A program made the position numbers and the translations under genes. A stretch of DNA of 64,000 bases from JACVRM01 sp963755085 (GTDB lineage: Bacteria > Actinomycetota > Thermoleophilia > Gaiellales > Gaiellaceae): NCBI GenBank assembly GCA_963755085.1, contig CAVWIN010000027.1:1-64000 (forward strand), given 5' to 3'. The notes under the pieces were generated by a model. It worked only from the letters and a program-made list of their open reading frames with translations, had not been told where the DNA came from and ran no database searches. Shown here in pieces: positions 44,332 to 51,792 of this stretch (the first letter of the stretch is position 1; every line of letters starts with the position of its first letter).

Positions 44332-44543
44332 GCCGGAGATGGTGCCCGACGCTCGTTAAGAACTAACTGACCGCCCCAGTGCAGTGCGGCCACCGCGCGA
44401 TCCTGCTCGGGCAGCCAGAGCGCCGGGTCGCTCTTGCGCCCGTACCGGTGCACCTCGAAGTGCAGGTGGACGCCGTCGCAGAGACCCGTGCACGCGACCG
44501 AGCCGAGCGTGCTCGCCGCGGTCACCGCCTGGCCCATCTGCAC
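44217..44543 (-). pseudogene. fragment of an M23 peptidase C-terminus
   Basis: The frame contains MGQAVTAASTLGSVACTGLC followed by DGVHLHFEVHRYGRKSDPAL. The HLHFEV motif with its zinc His is the C-terminal half of an M23 (LytM) endopeptidase domain. The first zinc ligands (HxxxD region) are missing. Upstream in frame there is only a signal-like stretch (GLPLALVACAGAGGAAVHAG) without a clear start codon, so the domain seems to have lost its middle. After about position 44370 the frame loses conservation and overlaps a small membrane protein gene. Confidence 0.5.
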
Positions 44544-44824
44544 GTCGCCGGCGTGGACGGCGGCGCCTCCAGCGCCCGCGCAGGCGACAAGCGCGAGCGG
44601 AAGCCCGACGTGGCGGAGACGGCGCGCGATGGTGGGCTTCCGCGCCGCCTTGCCGGCTTCTCCCGTGGTTGCATGGGGGGTCCCGACGCGGGAGGATTGG
44701 TAGGCCCGCGCCGGCCGGCCGGAAGGGCCTGCGGCCCGTGGACGAGGAAGCAGGCCGGCGCGGGCCTACGTGGTGTGCGGGAGCCGCTGCCTCCTGTTTC
44801 GGTCCGACGACCAGAAGCTGACCG
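44544..44824. other. intergenic stretch without a supported gene
   Basis: The left part (to about 44640) is the possible signal-peptide end of the M23 fragment. The rest holds a long inverted repeat (44700-44769, listed separately) and GC-rich sequence without a start codon plus ribosome-binding site on either strand. Confidence 0.5.
44700..44769. repeat. 17-bp perfect inverted repeat around a 36-bp core
   Basis: Arms GTAGGCCCGCGCCGGCC (44700-44716) and GGCCGGCGCGGGCCTAC (44753-44769). The core contains further short complementary runs. It could form a very stable hairpin or be the ends of a small non-autonomous element. No transposase gene is nearby. Confidence 0.65.
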
Positions 44825-45352
44825 CTACACCGGCGCGCCGGTCTGGGGGCCGGCCGTGACGCTACCGCCGAGCCGGTTCTGGACGACCGCCAGCTCTCCC
44901 GTGCCGGTCACGGTGCTGCAAATCAGGACGGCGGAGCCTTCGGCGGCGGGCCGGGCGTGGTCGCCGCGCCGGTAGGGGGCGCGGTCGAGGTCGACGTCGT
45001 GCTCGACCGCGTCGTGGTTCGTCTGGTGCGTCGTCGTGGTCGCGTGGGTGGTCGTGGTGGGGTGCGTGGTCGTCGTCGGCGTGGTCGTCGTGCTCGGGAT
45101 CGTGGTCGTCGTGGAGTACGTGACGCGCGTCGAGCTGCTGCCGCCGCCGAAGACGGCCGGCACGATCAGCGCAGCGAGCGCGATCGCCGCGGCCGCGATC
45201 GCGGCCAGGGCCAGCCAGCGGCCCCACGCAGCGCCTTCGGCGGCAGCCGGCGGGCCGTCGGCGACCGGCGGGACTGCCGGCGGCGCAAACGCGACATGCA
45301 GCAAGGCCAGCAGGCCGATCGCGGCAACCGTGATCGCGATCTCCCACGTCAT
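44825..45352 (-). CDS. membrane protein with Thr/His-rich repeat linker
   Basis: A 175-residue protein from ATG 45352. It has two hydrophobic segments (IAITVAAIGLLALLHVAFA and WLALAAIAAAAIALAALIV), then a low-complexity region of TTTT/HPTTTTHATTTTH units (about residues 80-112). A short C-terminal part follows with VLICSTVTGTGELAVVQNRL. The repeats are made of short tandem DNA units and could vary in length by slippage. The C-terminus is predicted outside the membrane. The function is unknown. Confidence 0.6.
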   Translation of the reverse strand: MTWEIAITVAAIGLLALLHVAFAPPAVPPVADGPPAAAEGAAWGRWLALAAIAAAAIALAALIVPAVFGGGSSSTRVTYSTTTTIPSTTTTPTTTTHPTTTTHATTTTHQTNHDAVEHDVDLDRAPYRRGDHARPAAEGSAVLICSTVTGTGELAVVQNRLGGSVTAGPQTGAPV

Positions 45353-45413
45353 GGCCGCGCGAGGTTATCCCCCGGGCACGCGGCGCGCCGGGCGAGTCAT
45401 CGGAACCCCGGGG

Positions 45414-45623
45414 CTAAAGCAGGATCCGGACGGCAGTGTCCGGTTTGCAGCCCCGCTGAACGAGCTCGACCGCCGAGTGCAGGTCGACGTGCGTGTTCGC
45501 CGCGATCACCATCGCGGCCGGCCAGCTGAACCCGACCTTGGCCAGCTGCTCCACGCGCCACCGAATGACCCGCTCGCGCTCCGTCTCGTCCGCAAGAACA
45601 ACTTGTGTCGTTGCCGCAGCCAT
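45414..45623 (-). CDS. small conserved-type helical protein
   Basis: A 69-residue protein from ATG 45623, preceded by a perfect ribosome-binding site (GGAGGAG on the minus strand). The sequence is helical: ERERVIRWRVEQLAKVGFSW, then AAMVIAANTHVDLHSAVELV and a C-terminal GCKPDTAVRILL. It has no signal peptide. The strong translation signal supports it as a real gene; no function is recognised. Confidence 0.65.
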   Translation of the reverse strand: MAAATTQVVLADETERERVIRWRVEQLAKVGFSWPAAMVIAANTHVDLHSAVELVQRGCKPDTAVRILL

Positions 45624-45750
45624 CGACTCCTCCAACCGATGGGATGACCTATTCACTCCTTGTACGCGGGGTTGCGTTGGCGCCCAATCCCCCGAAGGGG
45701 GGAAAGAAGCCGGCCTGTTCGGGGGAACGAGGCCCGCCGATAGGTCCTGC

Positions 45751-45843
45751 ATGAAGCATTCGCTGAGAGTGACCGCCACCGTCACGCTCCTCGCGTACCT
45801 CGCGGGGGCCGTGGCCGTGCTGTGGCGGGAAAGAGCCTGGTAG
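45751..45843 (+). CDS. possible 30-residue membrane peptide
   Basis: A short frame from ATG 45751 encoding a basic start (MKHSLRV) and one hydrophobic helix (TATVTLLAYLAGAVAVLW) ending RERAW. It ends just before a bidirectional stem-loop. There is no clear ribosome-binding site. Possibly a small membrane peptide; weakly supported. Confidence 0.3.
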   Translation: MKHSLRVTATVTLLAYLAGAVAVLWRERAW

Positions 45844-45861
45844 GCGTCAGGGGCCGGGAGG

Positions 45862-45885
45862 CCGGGGACCGAAATCGGGCCCCGG
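45862..45885. terminator. bidirectional stem-loop between convergent genes
   Basis: CCGGGGACCG (45862-45871), loop AAAT, and CGGGCCCCGG (45876-45885), 10 bp with one mismatch. It lies between the end of the small plus-strand frame and the end of the archease gene and could stop transcription from both sides. Confidence 0.55.
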
Positions 45886-45958
45886 AGCGGGGGAGGGGCA
45901 CACTCCCGGCCCCGCGGCTCGGTTCGACATCAACCTGCGGATTCCCGCTAACGGATTC

Positions 45959-46357
45959 CTAACTTCTGTCGAGCGCGACCGACGCCCGCCACACGTCACC
46001 GGCGTGCTCGAACGCGAGCTCATGCGCGGTGACCGCCTTGACGAGGCGGCGCGGCGTGCCGCGGCGGCCCGTCACGTTCGCGTCGAGGTCCGGCAGCTCC
46101 AGGGTGACGTTGCACCGCTCGGGCACGAACCACTCGGTATCGACGAGGAAGACGAGCTCCTCGAGCCAGAGGACGAGCAGCTCGGCATACGTGACGGCGG
46201 CGAGGGCGATGGTCCGCGTCATCGGCTCCCCGCCCGAATCGTCGCCGGCGACGATCTCGGCGAGCGCGGCCGCCGCCTCGGTGAAGACCTCCTCGGGTGA
46301 TGCGCTCTCGATCTCGAGGCGGAAGTCGGCCGTGCCCTCGACCCAGCGGTAGCTCAT
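45959..46357 (-). CDS. archease
   Basis: A 132-residue archease-family protein, usually a cofactor for the RNA ligase RtcB. The family start YRWVEGTADFRLEIESASPE contains the metal-binding Asp, and the C-terminal VKAVTAHELAFEH and WRASVALDRS end is typical. ATG 46357 overlaps the stop of the deiminase gene (ATGA). No rtcB is in the window, so the RNA-repair link is from the family only. Confidence 0.85.
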   Translation of the reverse strand: MSYRWVEGTADFRLEIESASPEEVFTEAAAALAEIVAGDDSGGEPMTRTIALAAVTYAELLVLWLEELVFLVDTEWFVPERCNVTLELPDLDANVTGRRGTPRRLVKAVTAHELAFEHAGDVWRASVALDRS

Positions 46358-47373
46358 GCGGCGACCACCTCGGCGCCGCAGCCGAAGACAACCGCGGCGA
46401 GCAGATCGGAGCCGTCGATGCGCTGGAGCGACGGGTGCGCGGTGTCGATCTCGATCGCCGGCCACTCGTCGAGGCCCAGCGCCGCCGCGCCCTCGTCGGC
46501 GCCCGCGCAGAGCAGCGTGTCGAGCGGGACGACGCCGCGGCGGCCGGAGGCGCGGCGCGCGATCGCCTCGATCTCGCGCAGCTCCTCGAGCGGATCGATG
46601 CGGATGTTCGAATCGGACCCGATGCAGATGCCGATTCCGCGCACGAGTAGGCGCTCGACGGGGGCGAAGCCGTCGCCGAGGTTCGCCTCGGTCGTCGGGC
46701 ACAGGCACACGCGCGTGCCGGTCTCGGCGAGCAGTTCGAGCTCGCCGTCGGATGCCTCGGTGGCGTGGATGACCGTGGTGTGCGGGCCGAGGCAGCCGGT
46801 CTCGTGCAGCAGCTCGATTGGGCGGCGCCCGTGCTCGGCGAGGCACTCCTCGATCTCGCGCGGCTGCTCGTCGGCGTGCACGTGCAGCGGCAGAGACTCG
46901 CGCGCGGCGTAGGCGCCGATCGCCTCCAGCCAGTCGCGCGGGCAGGCGCGGACGGAGTGAGGGGCGACCCCGACGCGCACATCGCGCTCGCGGAGCGTCT
47001 CGACCAGGCTCAGGTACTTCTGCACGGACGGCTGCCGGAATGCCGGGCTGCCGCCGCGCGCGTACGCGACGTAGAGGAGCACGAGCTCGACCGCGGCGTG
47101 CTCGGCCGCACGGGCCGCCGCCAGCGCCGCTTCCCAGCCCAGGTAGTGGAACTCGCCGACCGCGGTGTACCCAGCGGCCCGCATCTCGCGGTACGCCGCC
47201 TCGTACGTGGTGCGAACGGTCTCGCGCGTCTCGGCCTCGGCCGCCGCGATCATCCGCTCGCGCCAGGCCCAGAAGTCGCCCTGCTCCGGCGACTCCGCGG
47301 AGCCGCGCAGCCGCCGCTGGAACGTGTGCGTGTGCGTGTTCACGAAGCCGGGGAGCGGGAGCACGCCGCACAT
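46354..47373 (-). CDS. hutF: HutF-like formimidoylglutamate deiminase (short form)
   Basis: A 339-residue amidohydrolase from ATG 47373. Metal and catalytic motifs are intact: NTHTHTFQRRLRG, VAPHSVRACPRDW, LHVHADEQPREIEECLAEHG, HTTVIHATEAS, and GSDSNIRIDPLEELREIE. These match HutF, which converts N-formimidoyl-L-glutamate to N-formylglutamate in histidine breakdown. The usual N-terminal beta domain of about 45 residues is not encoded in a conserved form, and the C-terminus is also short, so substrate use may differ. A perfect palindrome touches the start codon. Confidence 0.78.
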   Translation of the reverse strand: MCGVLPLPGFVNTHTHTFQRRLRGSAESPEQGDFWAWRERMIAAAEAETRETVRTTYEAAYREMRAAGYTAVGEFHYLGWEAALAAARAAEHAAVELVLLYVAYARGGSPAFRQPSVQKYLSLVETLRERDVRVGVAPHSVRACPRDWLEAIGAYAARESLPLHVHADEQPREIEECLAEHGRRPIELLHETGCLGPHTTVIHATEASDGELELLAETGTRVCLCPTTEANLGDGFAPVERLLVRGIGICIGSDSNIRIDPLEELREIEAIARRASGRRGVVPLDTLLCAGADEGAAALGLDEWPAIEIDTAHPSLQRIDGSDLLAAVVFGCGAEVVAA

Positions 47374-47388
47374 TTCAACACTGTTGAA
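47374..47388. promoter_or_regulatory. 15-bp palindromic operator candidate
   Basis: TTCAACACTGTTGAA: two 7-bp arms around a central C, directly upstream of the hutF start codon and 41 bp before the divergent hydrolase gene. Its AT-rich, symmetric form stands out from the surrounding GC-rich DNA and is typical of TetR- or GntR-class binding sites. Confidence 0.6.
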
Positions 47389-47428
47389 GGCGGGCCGCCG
47401 AGGTGCTAGCGTCGCGACGAGCCGCTCG

Positions 47429-48196
47429 ATGCTTTCCAAGTTCGCACGCCTCGGTGCTGTTCTCGCGGCGCTGGCCGCCGCCGGGCCGGCGGCTGGCGCG
47501 ACCTACGCCGCGCTCGGCGACAGTTACTCGTCCGGGGTCGGGACGGGGAGCTACACCCTGGACAGCGCGTGCAAGCGCGGGGTTTACGCGTACCCGTACC
47601 TGTGGGCGCAGGCACATCCGGGGACCTCGCTCTCCTTCGTCGCCTGCTCGGGCGCGAAGACGTCCGACCTGCTCGCGAATCAGCTCGGCGCGGTGACGGG
47701 CGCCACGCTGGTGTCGATGACGATCGGCGGCAACGACATCGGCTTCGCGAATCTCATCTACCAGTGCACGCTGAGCAACTGCTCGACGGCACTCGACACC
47801 ACGCGCGCGAACCTGGAGACGACGGTCGGCCCCGCGCTGGACCGGGTCTACAGCGCGGTCCGGTCGCGCGCGGCGTTCGGGGCGAAGATCGTCGTGCTCG
47901 GCTATCCGCGCGTGTTCTCCGGCGCGAGTTGCTTCGGCACGCTCGGGATCAGCTCGACGGAGCAGTCGAAGGCGAATGACCTCGCGGATGCGTTCGACCA
48001 TGTCATCGCGACGCACGCGGCTGCCGCCAATGTCACCTACGTGAGCTCGATCGCCCGCTTCACCGGGCACGCCGTCTGCTCGGCGACTCCCTGGATCAAC
48101 GGGCTGAACCTCTTCAACACCACCGAGAGCTACCACCCGAGCCGGAACGGGAACAGCGCCGGCTACCTGCCGCTCCTGACGGCCGTCACGGGTTAG
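47429..48196 (+). CDS. secreted SGNH/GDSL lipase-like hydrolase
   Basis: A 255-residue exported esterase with a signal peptide (LGAVLAALAAAGPAAGA). SGNH blocks: GDSYSSGVG (Ser), the Gly in the SFVACSGAK region, GGNDIGF (Asn), and YHPSRNGNSAGY (His). The acidic partner of the usual DxxHP is Glu/Ser here, as in some Streptomyces SGNH lipases with no catalytic Asp. Six Cys suggest disulfides. The start is ATG 47429; earlier in-frame starts run into the hutF gene. Confidence 0.85.
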   Translation: MLSKFARLGAVLAALAAAGPAAGATYAALGDSYSSGVGTGSYTLDSACKRGVYAYPYLWAQAHPGTSLSFVACSGAKTSDLLANQLGAVTGATLVSMTIGGNDIGFANLIYQCTLSNCSTALDTTRANLETTVGPALDRVYSAVRSRAAFGAKIVVLGYPRVFSGASCFGTLGISSTEQSKANDLADAFDHVIATHAAAANVTYVSSIARFTGHAVCSATPWINGLNLFNTTESYHPSRNGNSAGYLPLLTAVTG

Positions 48197-48213
48197 CTCG
48201 CGACAGTCCCCGC

Positions 48214-48351
48214 GCCAGGGGCTGTCCCCGCGCAGCGCGGGCTGTCCCAGTGATTCGGCGGTATCTCGGTCTTCGGACCTCATTTCCGCCTTGGTCCGGG
48301 CAGTGTTCTACGCAACCACGAGGGACAGCCCCTGCGGGGACAGCCCCTGGC
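48214..48351. repeat. 138-bp element with terminal inverted repeats (REP/MITE-like)
   Basis: Ends: GCCAGGGGCTGTCCCCGC (48214-48231) and its exact complement GCGGGGACAGCCCCTGGC (48334-48351), 18 bp. Inside, a second pair GGCTGTCCC (48240-48248) and GGGACAGCC (48322-48330) nests within the first. No coding potential is visible. The form fits a REP-type or miniature transposable element inserted before pgsA. Confidence 0.65.
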
Positions 48352-48378
48352 ACGGAGGGTCCGCCATATCCTGCACGT

Positions 48379-48945
48379 GTGGAGACGACCGCCCCTGCCG
48401 TGTCCGCGCCGCTGGCTCACCTGCCGAACGCGCTGACGATCCTGCGGCTGGCGCTCGTCCCCGTCTTCGTGATCATCATGGCCAACGCCGACGGCGGGCA
48501 GAGCTGGGCGGCTGGCTTCGTCTTCGTCGCCGCCGCGCTCACCGACCAGGTCGACGGCTGGCTTGCCCGCCGCTGGCACGTCGAGTCCGCGTTCGGCAAG
48601 GTCGCCGACCCGCTCGCCGACCGGCTGATGATCGACGCGGCCGTGATCATGCTCTGGCTGGACGGCCGCTTGCCGTTCATCGCGCTCGGCCTGATCGTGC
48701 TGCGCGACATCGTCCTCGTCGGCGGCTACCGGGTCTTCGAGGGCAAGGGCATCGACCTCAACGTGAGCATGCTCGGCAAGGTCGCGACCTGGATCCTGTA
48801 CGCGTCGCTCTGCCTCATCATCGTCACGCCCGACGGCACCGAGTGGCCGGCCTGGCTCTTCTGGATCGGCCTGGCGCTCGCGGTCGCCGCCGGCATCGGG
48901 TACGTCAACGACACGGTGCGCCAGGCGAGGGGCAAGGCGGCGTGA
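48379..48945 (+). CDS. pgsA: phosphatidylglycerophosphate synthase-type CDP-alcohol phosphotransferase
   Basis: A 188-residue membrane enzyme with the full CDP-alcohol signature: DQVDGWLARR, then eight residues to GKVADPLADR (D-x2-DG-x2-AR-x8-G-x3-D-x3-D). Five to six helices are visible (NALTILRLALVPVFVIIM at the start). It most likely transfers glycerol-3-phosphate to CDP-diacylglycerol in phospholipid synthesis; a phosphatidylinositol-phosphate synthase role cannot be fully excluded. The start is GTG 48379. It ends in a GTGA overlap with the GDP-mannose gene. Confidence 0.85.
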   Translation: METTAPAVSAPLAHLPNALTILRLALVPVFVIIMANADGGQSWAAGFVFVAAALTDQVDGWLARRWHVESAFGKVADPLADRLMIDAAVIMLWLDGRLPFIALGLIVLRDIVLVGGYRVFEGKGIDLNVSMLGKVATWILYASLCLIIVTPDGTEWPAWLFWIGLALAVAAGIGYVNDTVRQARGKAA

Positions 48946-51461
48946 AGGCCGTCGTCATGGCGGGCGGCGAGGGCACGCGCCTGCGCCCGCTGACCTCGAA
49001 CCAGCCGAAGCCGATGGTGCCGATCGTCGGCAAGCCGTGCATGGAGCACATTCTCGAGCTGCTCCGGCGCCACGGCTTCGAGGACGTCATCGTCACGCTC
49101 GCCTTCCTGCCGCAGGCGATCCGCGGCTACTTCGGCGACGGCGAGGCTCTTGGCATGCACGTCGAGTACTCCGTCGAGGACGCGCCGATGGGCACCGCCG
49201 GCTCCGTGCGCATGGCGCTCGGGAAGCTCGACGAGACGTTCCTCGTCATCTCCGGTGACGCGCTCTGCGACTTCGACCTGACGCAGCTCGTGGCGTTCCA
49301 CCGCGAGCGTGGCGCCTCGGTGACGATCGGCCTGAAGTCGGTGCCGAACCCGCTCGAGTTCGGGATCGTCGTGACCGACGGCGACGGGCGCGTCGAGCGC
49401 TTCCTCGAGAAGCCGTCGTGGAGCCAGGTTTTCTCCGACACGATCAACACGGGCGTCTACGTGATCGAGCCGGAGGCGCTCGGCCATGTCCCGCCCGACC
49501 GCCCCTACGACTTCTCGAAGGAGCTCTTCCCGCTGCTGCTCGAGATGGGCCGGCCGATCTACGGCCACGTGCTCGAGGGCTACTGGCAGGACATCGGAAA
49601 CCTCGACCAGTACCGGCAGGCGAACTTCGATGCCCTCGACGAGCTCGTCCAGCTCGAGATCCCCGGTGTGCGCCTGCGCGGGAACATCTGGATCGGCGAA
49701 GGCGTCGAGATGGATGACCTCGAGACGATCGAGGGGCCGGCGTTCGTCGGCAACTACTCGCGCATCGGCGCCGATGCCGAGGTGGGGGCGCACACCGTCC
49801 TCAGCGCGAGCGTGACGCTGCGCGAGCGCGCGCGCACCACCCGGTCGGTCATCGACGCGTCGACGCACATCGGCGCCTCCGCGCTGATCGAGGGCGCGGT
49901 CATCGGCCGCTCGTGCGACATCCGCTCGCATGTGCGCATCCACGAGGGCGTCGCGATCGGCGACGAGGTGACTATCGGCGCCGAGAGCGTCGTCATGCCG
50001 GGCGTGCGCATCTACCCGTACAAGGAGATCGAGTCCGGCGCGCAGATCCATGAGCACCTGATCTGGGAGTCGCGCGCGCGGTCGCGCCTGTTCGGCGCCG
50101 ACGGCGTCGAGGGGCTCGTCAACATCGACCTGACGCCGGAGATCGCGGTTCGCGTCGGCGCCGCGCTCGGCACGGCGCTCAAGCGCAGCGCGCGCGTCGT
50201 CGCCTCGCGCGAGGGGCCGCCGGCCTGCCGGCTCGTGAAGCGGGCGATCATCTCCGGGCTGATCTCCACCGGCGTCTCGGTGGGAGACCTTCGCGTGATC
50301 ACCGCGCCGGTCGCGCGCCACCTCGTGAAGACCGAGGGCTACGACGCGGGCGTTCACGTGGGCGTGGCCGCGTCGGACCCCGAACTCGTCCAGGTGCGCT
50401 TCTTCGAGCACCCGGGCACCCAGCTGACCTCGGCGCTGCAGAAGGAGATCGAGAAGCACTTCGTCCGCCAGGAGCTCCGCCGCGTCTCGGCGGGCGACGT
50501 AGGCGAGATCACGTATCCAGCGCGCGCGACCGAGGCGTACTCGCAGGAGCTCCTCGCCACGCTCGACGTCGACGCGATCCGGCGTCGCAAGTTCCGCGTC
50601 GTCGTCGACTACGGCTTCTCGGCCGCGTCGTTCGTGCTCCCGCTCGTGCTCGGCCCGCTCGGCGTCGAGGCCGTCTCGGCGCACGCGTTCGCGACCGACC
50701 GCAGCGGTCAGACCGGGCTGCGCGGGCTCGTCGGCCAGACGAAGAAGCTCGTCGGCGCGATCGGCGCCGACCTCGGCGTCGTCCTCGACGGTGCGGCCGA
50801 GCGCGTGTACCTCGTCGACGAGCGCGGCCGGGAGATCCCGGTCGAGCAGGCGCTGCTCCTGTTCCTGCGCCTGATCGCCGGCGACGGCCGCGTGGGCAAG
50901 CTCGCGTTCCCCGTCACCGTCACGAGCCAGGTCGACCAGATGGTCGAGGGGAGCAGCCTCGAGGTCATCCGCACGCCCGCCTCGCTCGCCGACCTGACCA
51001 GGACGGCGGCGGAGGAGGGCGTCGTCTTCGCCGGCGCGGTCGGCGGCGGCTACGTCTTTCCGCAGTTCATCCCGGCCTACGACGCGGTCGCGAGCCTCTG
51101 CAACCTTCTCGAGCTCCTCGCGCCGATCGACCGGCCGGTCTCGGAGCTCGTCGCGGACCTGCCGTCGCCGACGCTCGTGCACCGCCAGATCACCTGCCCG
51201 TGGGCGCTCAAGGGCTACGTCATGCGCGTGGTCACCGAGCGCCTGAAGGACCGCGACGTCGACCTCACGGACGGGATCAAGGTCTTCGACGAGCGCGGCT
51301 GGGCGCAGGTGCTCGCCGACCCGGACGAGCCGATTGTCCACGTCTACGCCGAGGGCCGGAACGCCGGTGAGTCCGCCCAGCTCGAGGGCGAGCTGCGCTC
51401 GCTGATCGAGGAGGTATTGCAGGAGGAGAGCGAGCCGGCGCGGCCAATACCCTCAACCTAA
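48942..51461 (+). CDS. mannose-1-phosphate guanylyltransferase fused to phosphomannomutase-like domain
   Basis: An 839-residue fusion from GTG 48942. Residues 1-235 are a sugar-nucleotidyltransferase (AVVMAGGEGTRLRPLT, QPKPMVPIVGKP, DALCDFD metal site, LEGYWQDIGNLDQY). Residues 240-370 are hexapeptide repeats forming a left-handed beta helix. Residues 375-810 are an alpha-D-phosphohexomutase fold, but the phosphoserine loop (normally TxSHNP) reads GVAASDPELVQVRFFE, so mutase activity is doubtful. The enzyme would supply GDP-mannose for glycans or glycolipids, fitting its coupling with pgsA. Such fusions are typical of Actinobacteria. Confidence 0.87.
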   Translation: MKAVVMAGGEGTRLRPLTSNQPKPMVPIVGKPCMEHILELLRRHGFEDVIVTLAFLPQAIRGYFGDGEALGMHVEYSVEDAPMGTAGSVRMALGKLDETFLVISGDALCDFDLTQLVAFHRERGASVTIGLKSVPNPLEFGIVVTDGDGRVERFLEKPSWSQVFSDTINTGVYVIEPEALGHVPPDRPYDFSKELFPLLLEMGRPIYGHVLEGYWQDIGNLDQYRQANFDALDELVQLEIPGVRLRGNIWIGEGVEMDDLETIEGPAFVGNYSRIGADAEVGAHTVLSASVTLRERARTTRSVIDASTHIGASALIEGAVIGRSCDIRSHVRIHEGVAIGDEVTIGAESVVMPGVRIYPYKEIESGAQIHEHLIWESRARSRLFGADGVEGLVNIDLTPEIAVRVGAALGTALKRSARVVASREGPPACRLVKRAIISGLISTGVSVGDLRVITAPVARHLVKTEGYDAGVHVGVAASDPELVQVRFFEHPGTQLTSALQKEIEKHFVRQELRRVSAGDVGEITYPARATEAYSQELLATLDVDAIRRRKFRVVVDYGFSAASFVLPLVLGPLGVEAVSAHAFATDRSGQTGLRGLVGQTKKLVGAIGADLGVVLDGAAERVYLVDERGREIPVEQALLLFLRLIAGDGRVGKLAFPVTVTSQVDQMVEGSSLEVIRTPASLADLTRTAAEEGVVFAGAVGGGYVFPQFIPAYDAVASLCNLLELLAPIDRPVSELVADLPSPTLVHRQITCPWALKGYVMRVVTERLKDRDVDLTDGIKVFDERGWAQVLADPDEPIVHVYAEGRNAGESAQLEGELRSLIEEVLQEESEPARPIPST

Positions 51462-51528
51462 AGTTGACCCTTCCGGGGTCCTCCTGCTTCAATCCAGTAC
51501 TCGAATAGAACGCAACCGAAAGGGCCAA

Positions 51529-51792
51529 GTGGATTCGTTCCCCGATCTCGCCACGCTCTCCGACCAGGAGCTGAAAGAGCTGATTCGTGACCTCGTCAAG
51601 GAGGAGAACGAGGTCTCGTACCGCCGCCGCATCCTGCACGGGCACATCGACATCCTCCGCGCGGAGCTTGTCGCGCGCCTGCGCAAGAGCGTCGACGCGG
51701 GGGAGAGCCCGATCAGCGAGGCGGACGTGCACCGGCTGACCGAGGTGCTCGCAGCGAAGGGGTCGCCCCCCGTTGAAGCGGAACTCGATTGA
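51529..51792 (+). CDS. rsiG: RsiG-like c-di-GMP-binding anti-sigma protein
   Basis: An 87-residue, two-helix protein from GTG 51529. The first helix carries E26-x3-S30-x2-R33-x3-H37-x3-D41. This matches the E(x3)S(x2)R(x3)Q(x3)D motif by which RsiG of Streptomyces and Rubrobacter binds c-di-GMP, with His in place of Gln. In those species c-di-GMP makes RsiG hold the sigma factor WhiG inactive. A single motif copy implies a homodimer, as in the Rubrobacter form. It overlaps the FHA gene by 4 bp. The partner sigma factor is not certain; a c-di-GMP enzyme is encoded at the right edge of the window. Confidence 0.75.
   Translation: MDSFPDLATLSDQELKELIRDLVKEENEVSYRRRILHGHIDILRAELVARLRKSVDAGESPISEADVHRLTEVLAAKGSPPVEAELD

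Noticed and set aside
48214..48351. Insertion sequence
   Set aside because: No transposase frame inside or beside the 138-bp element.
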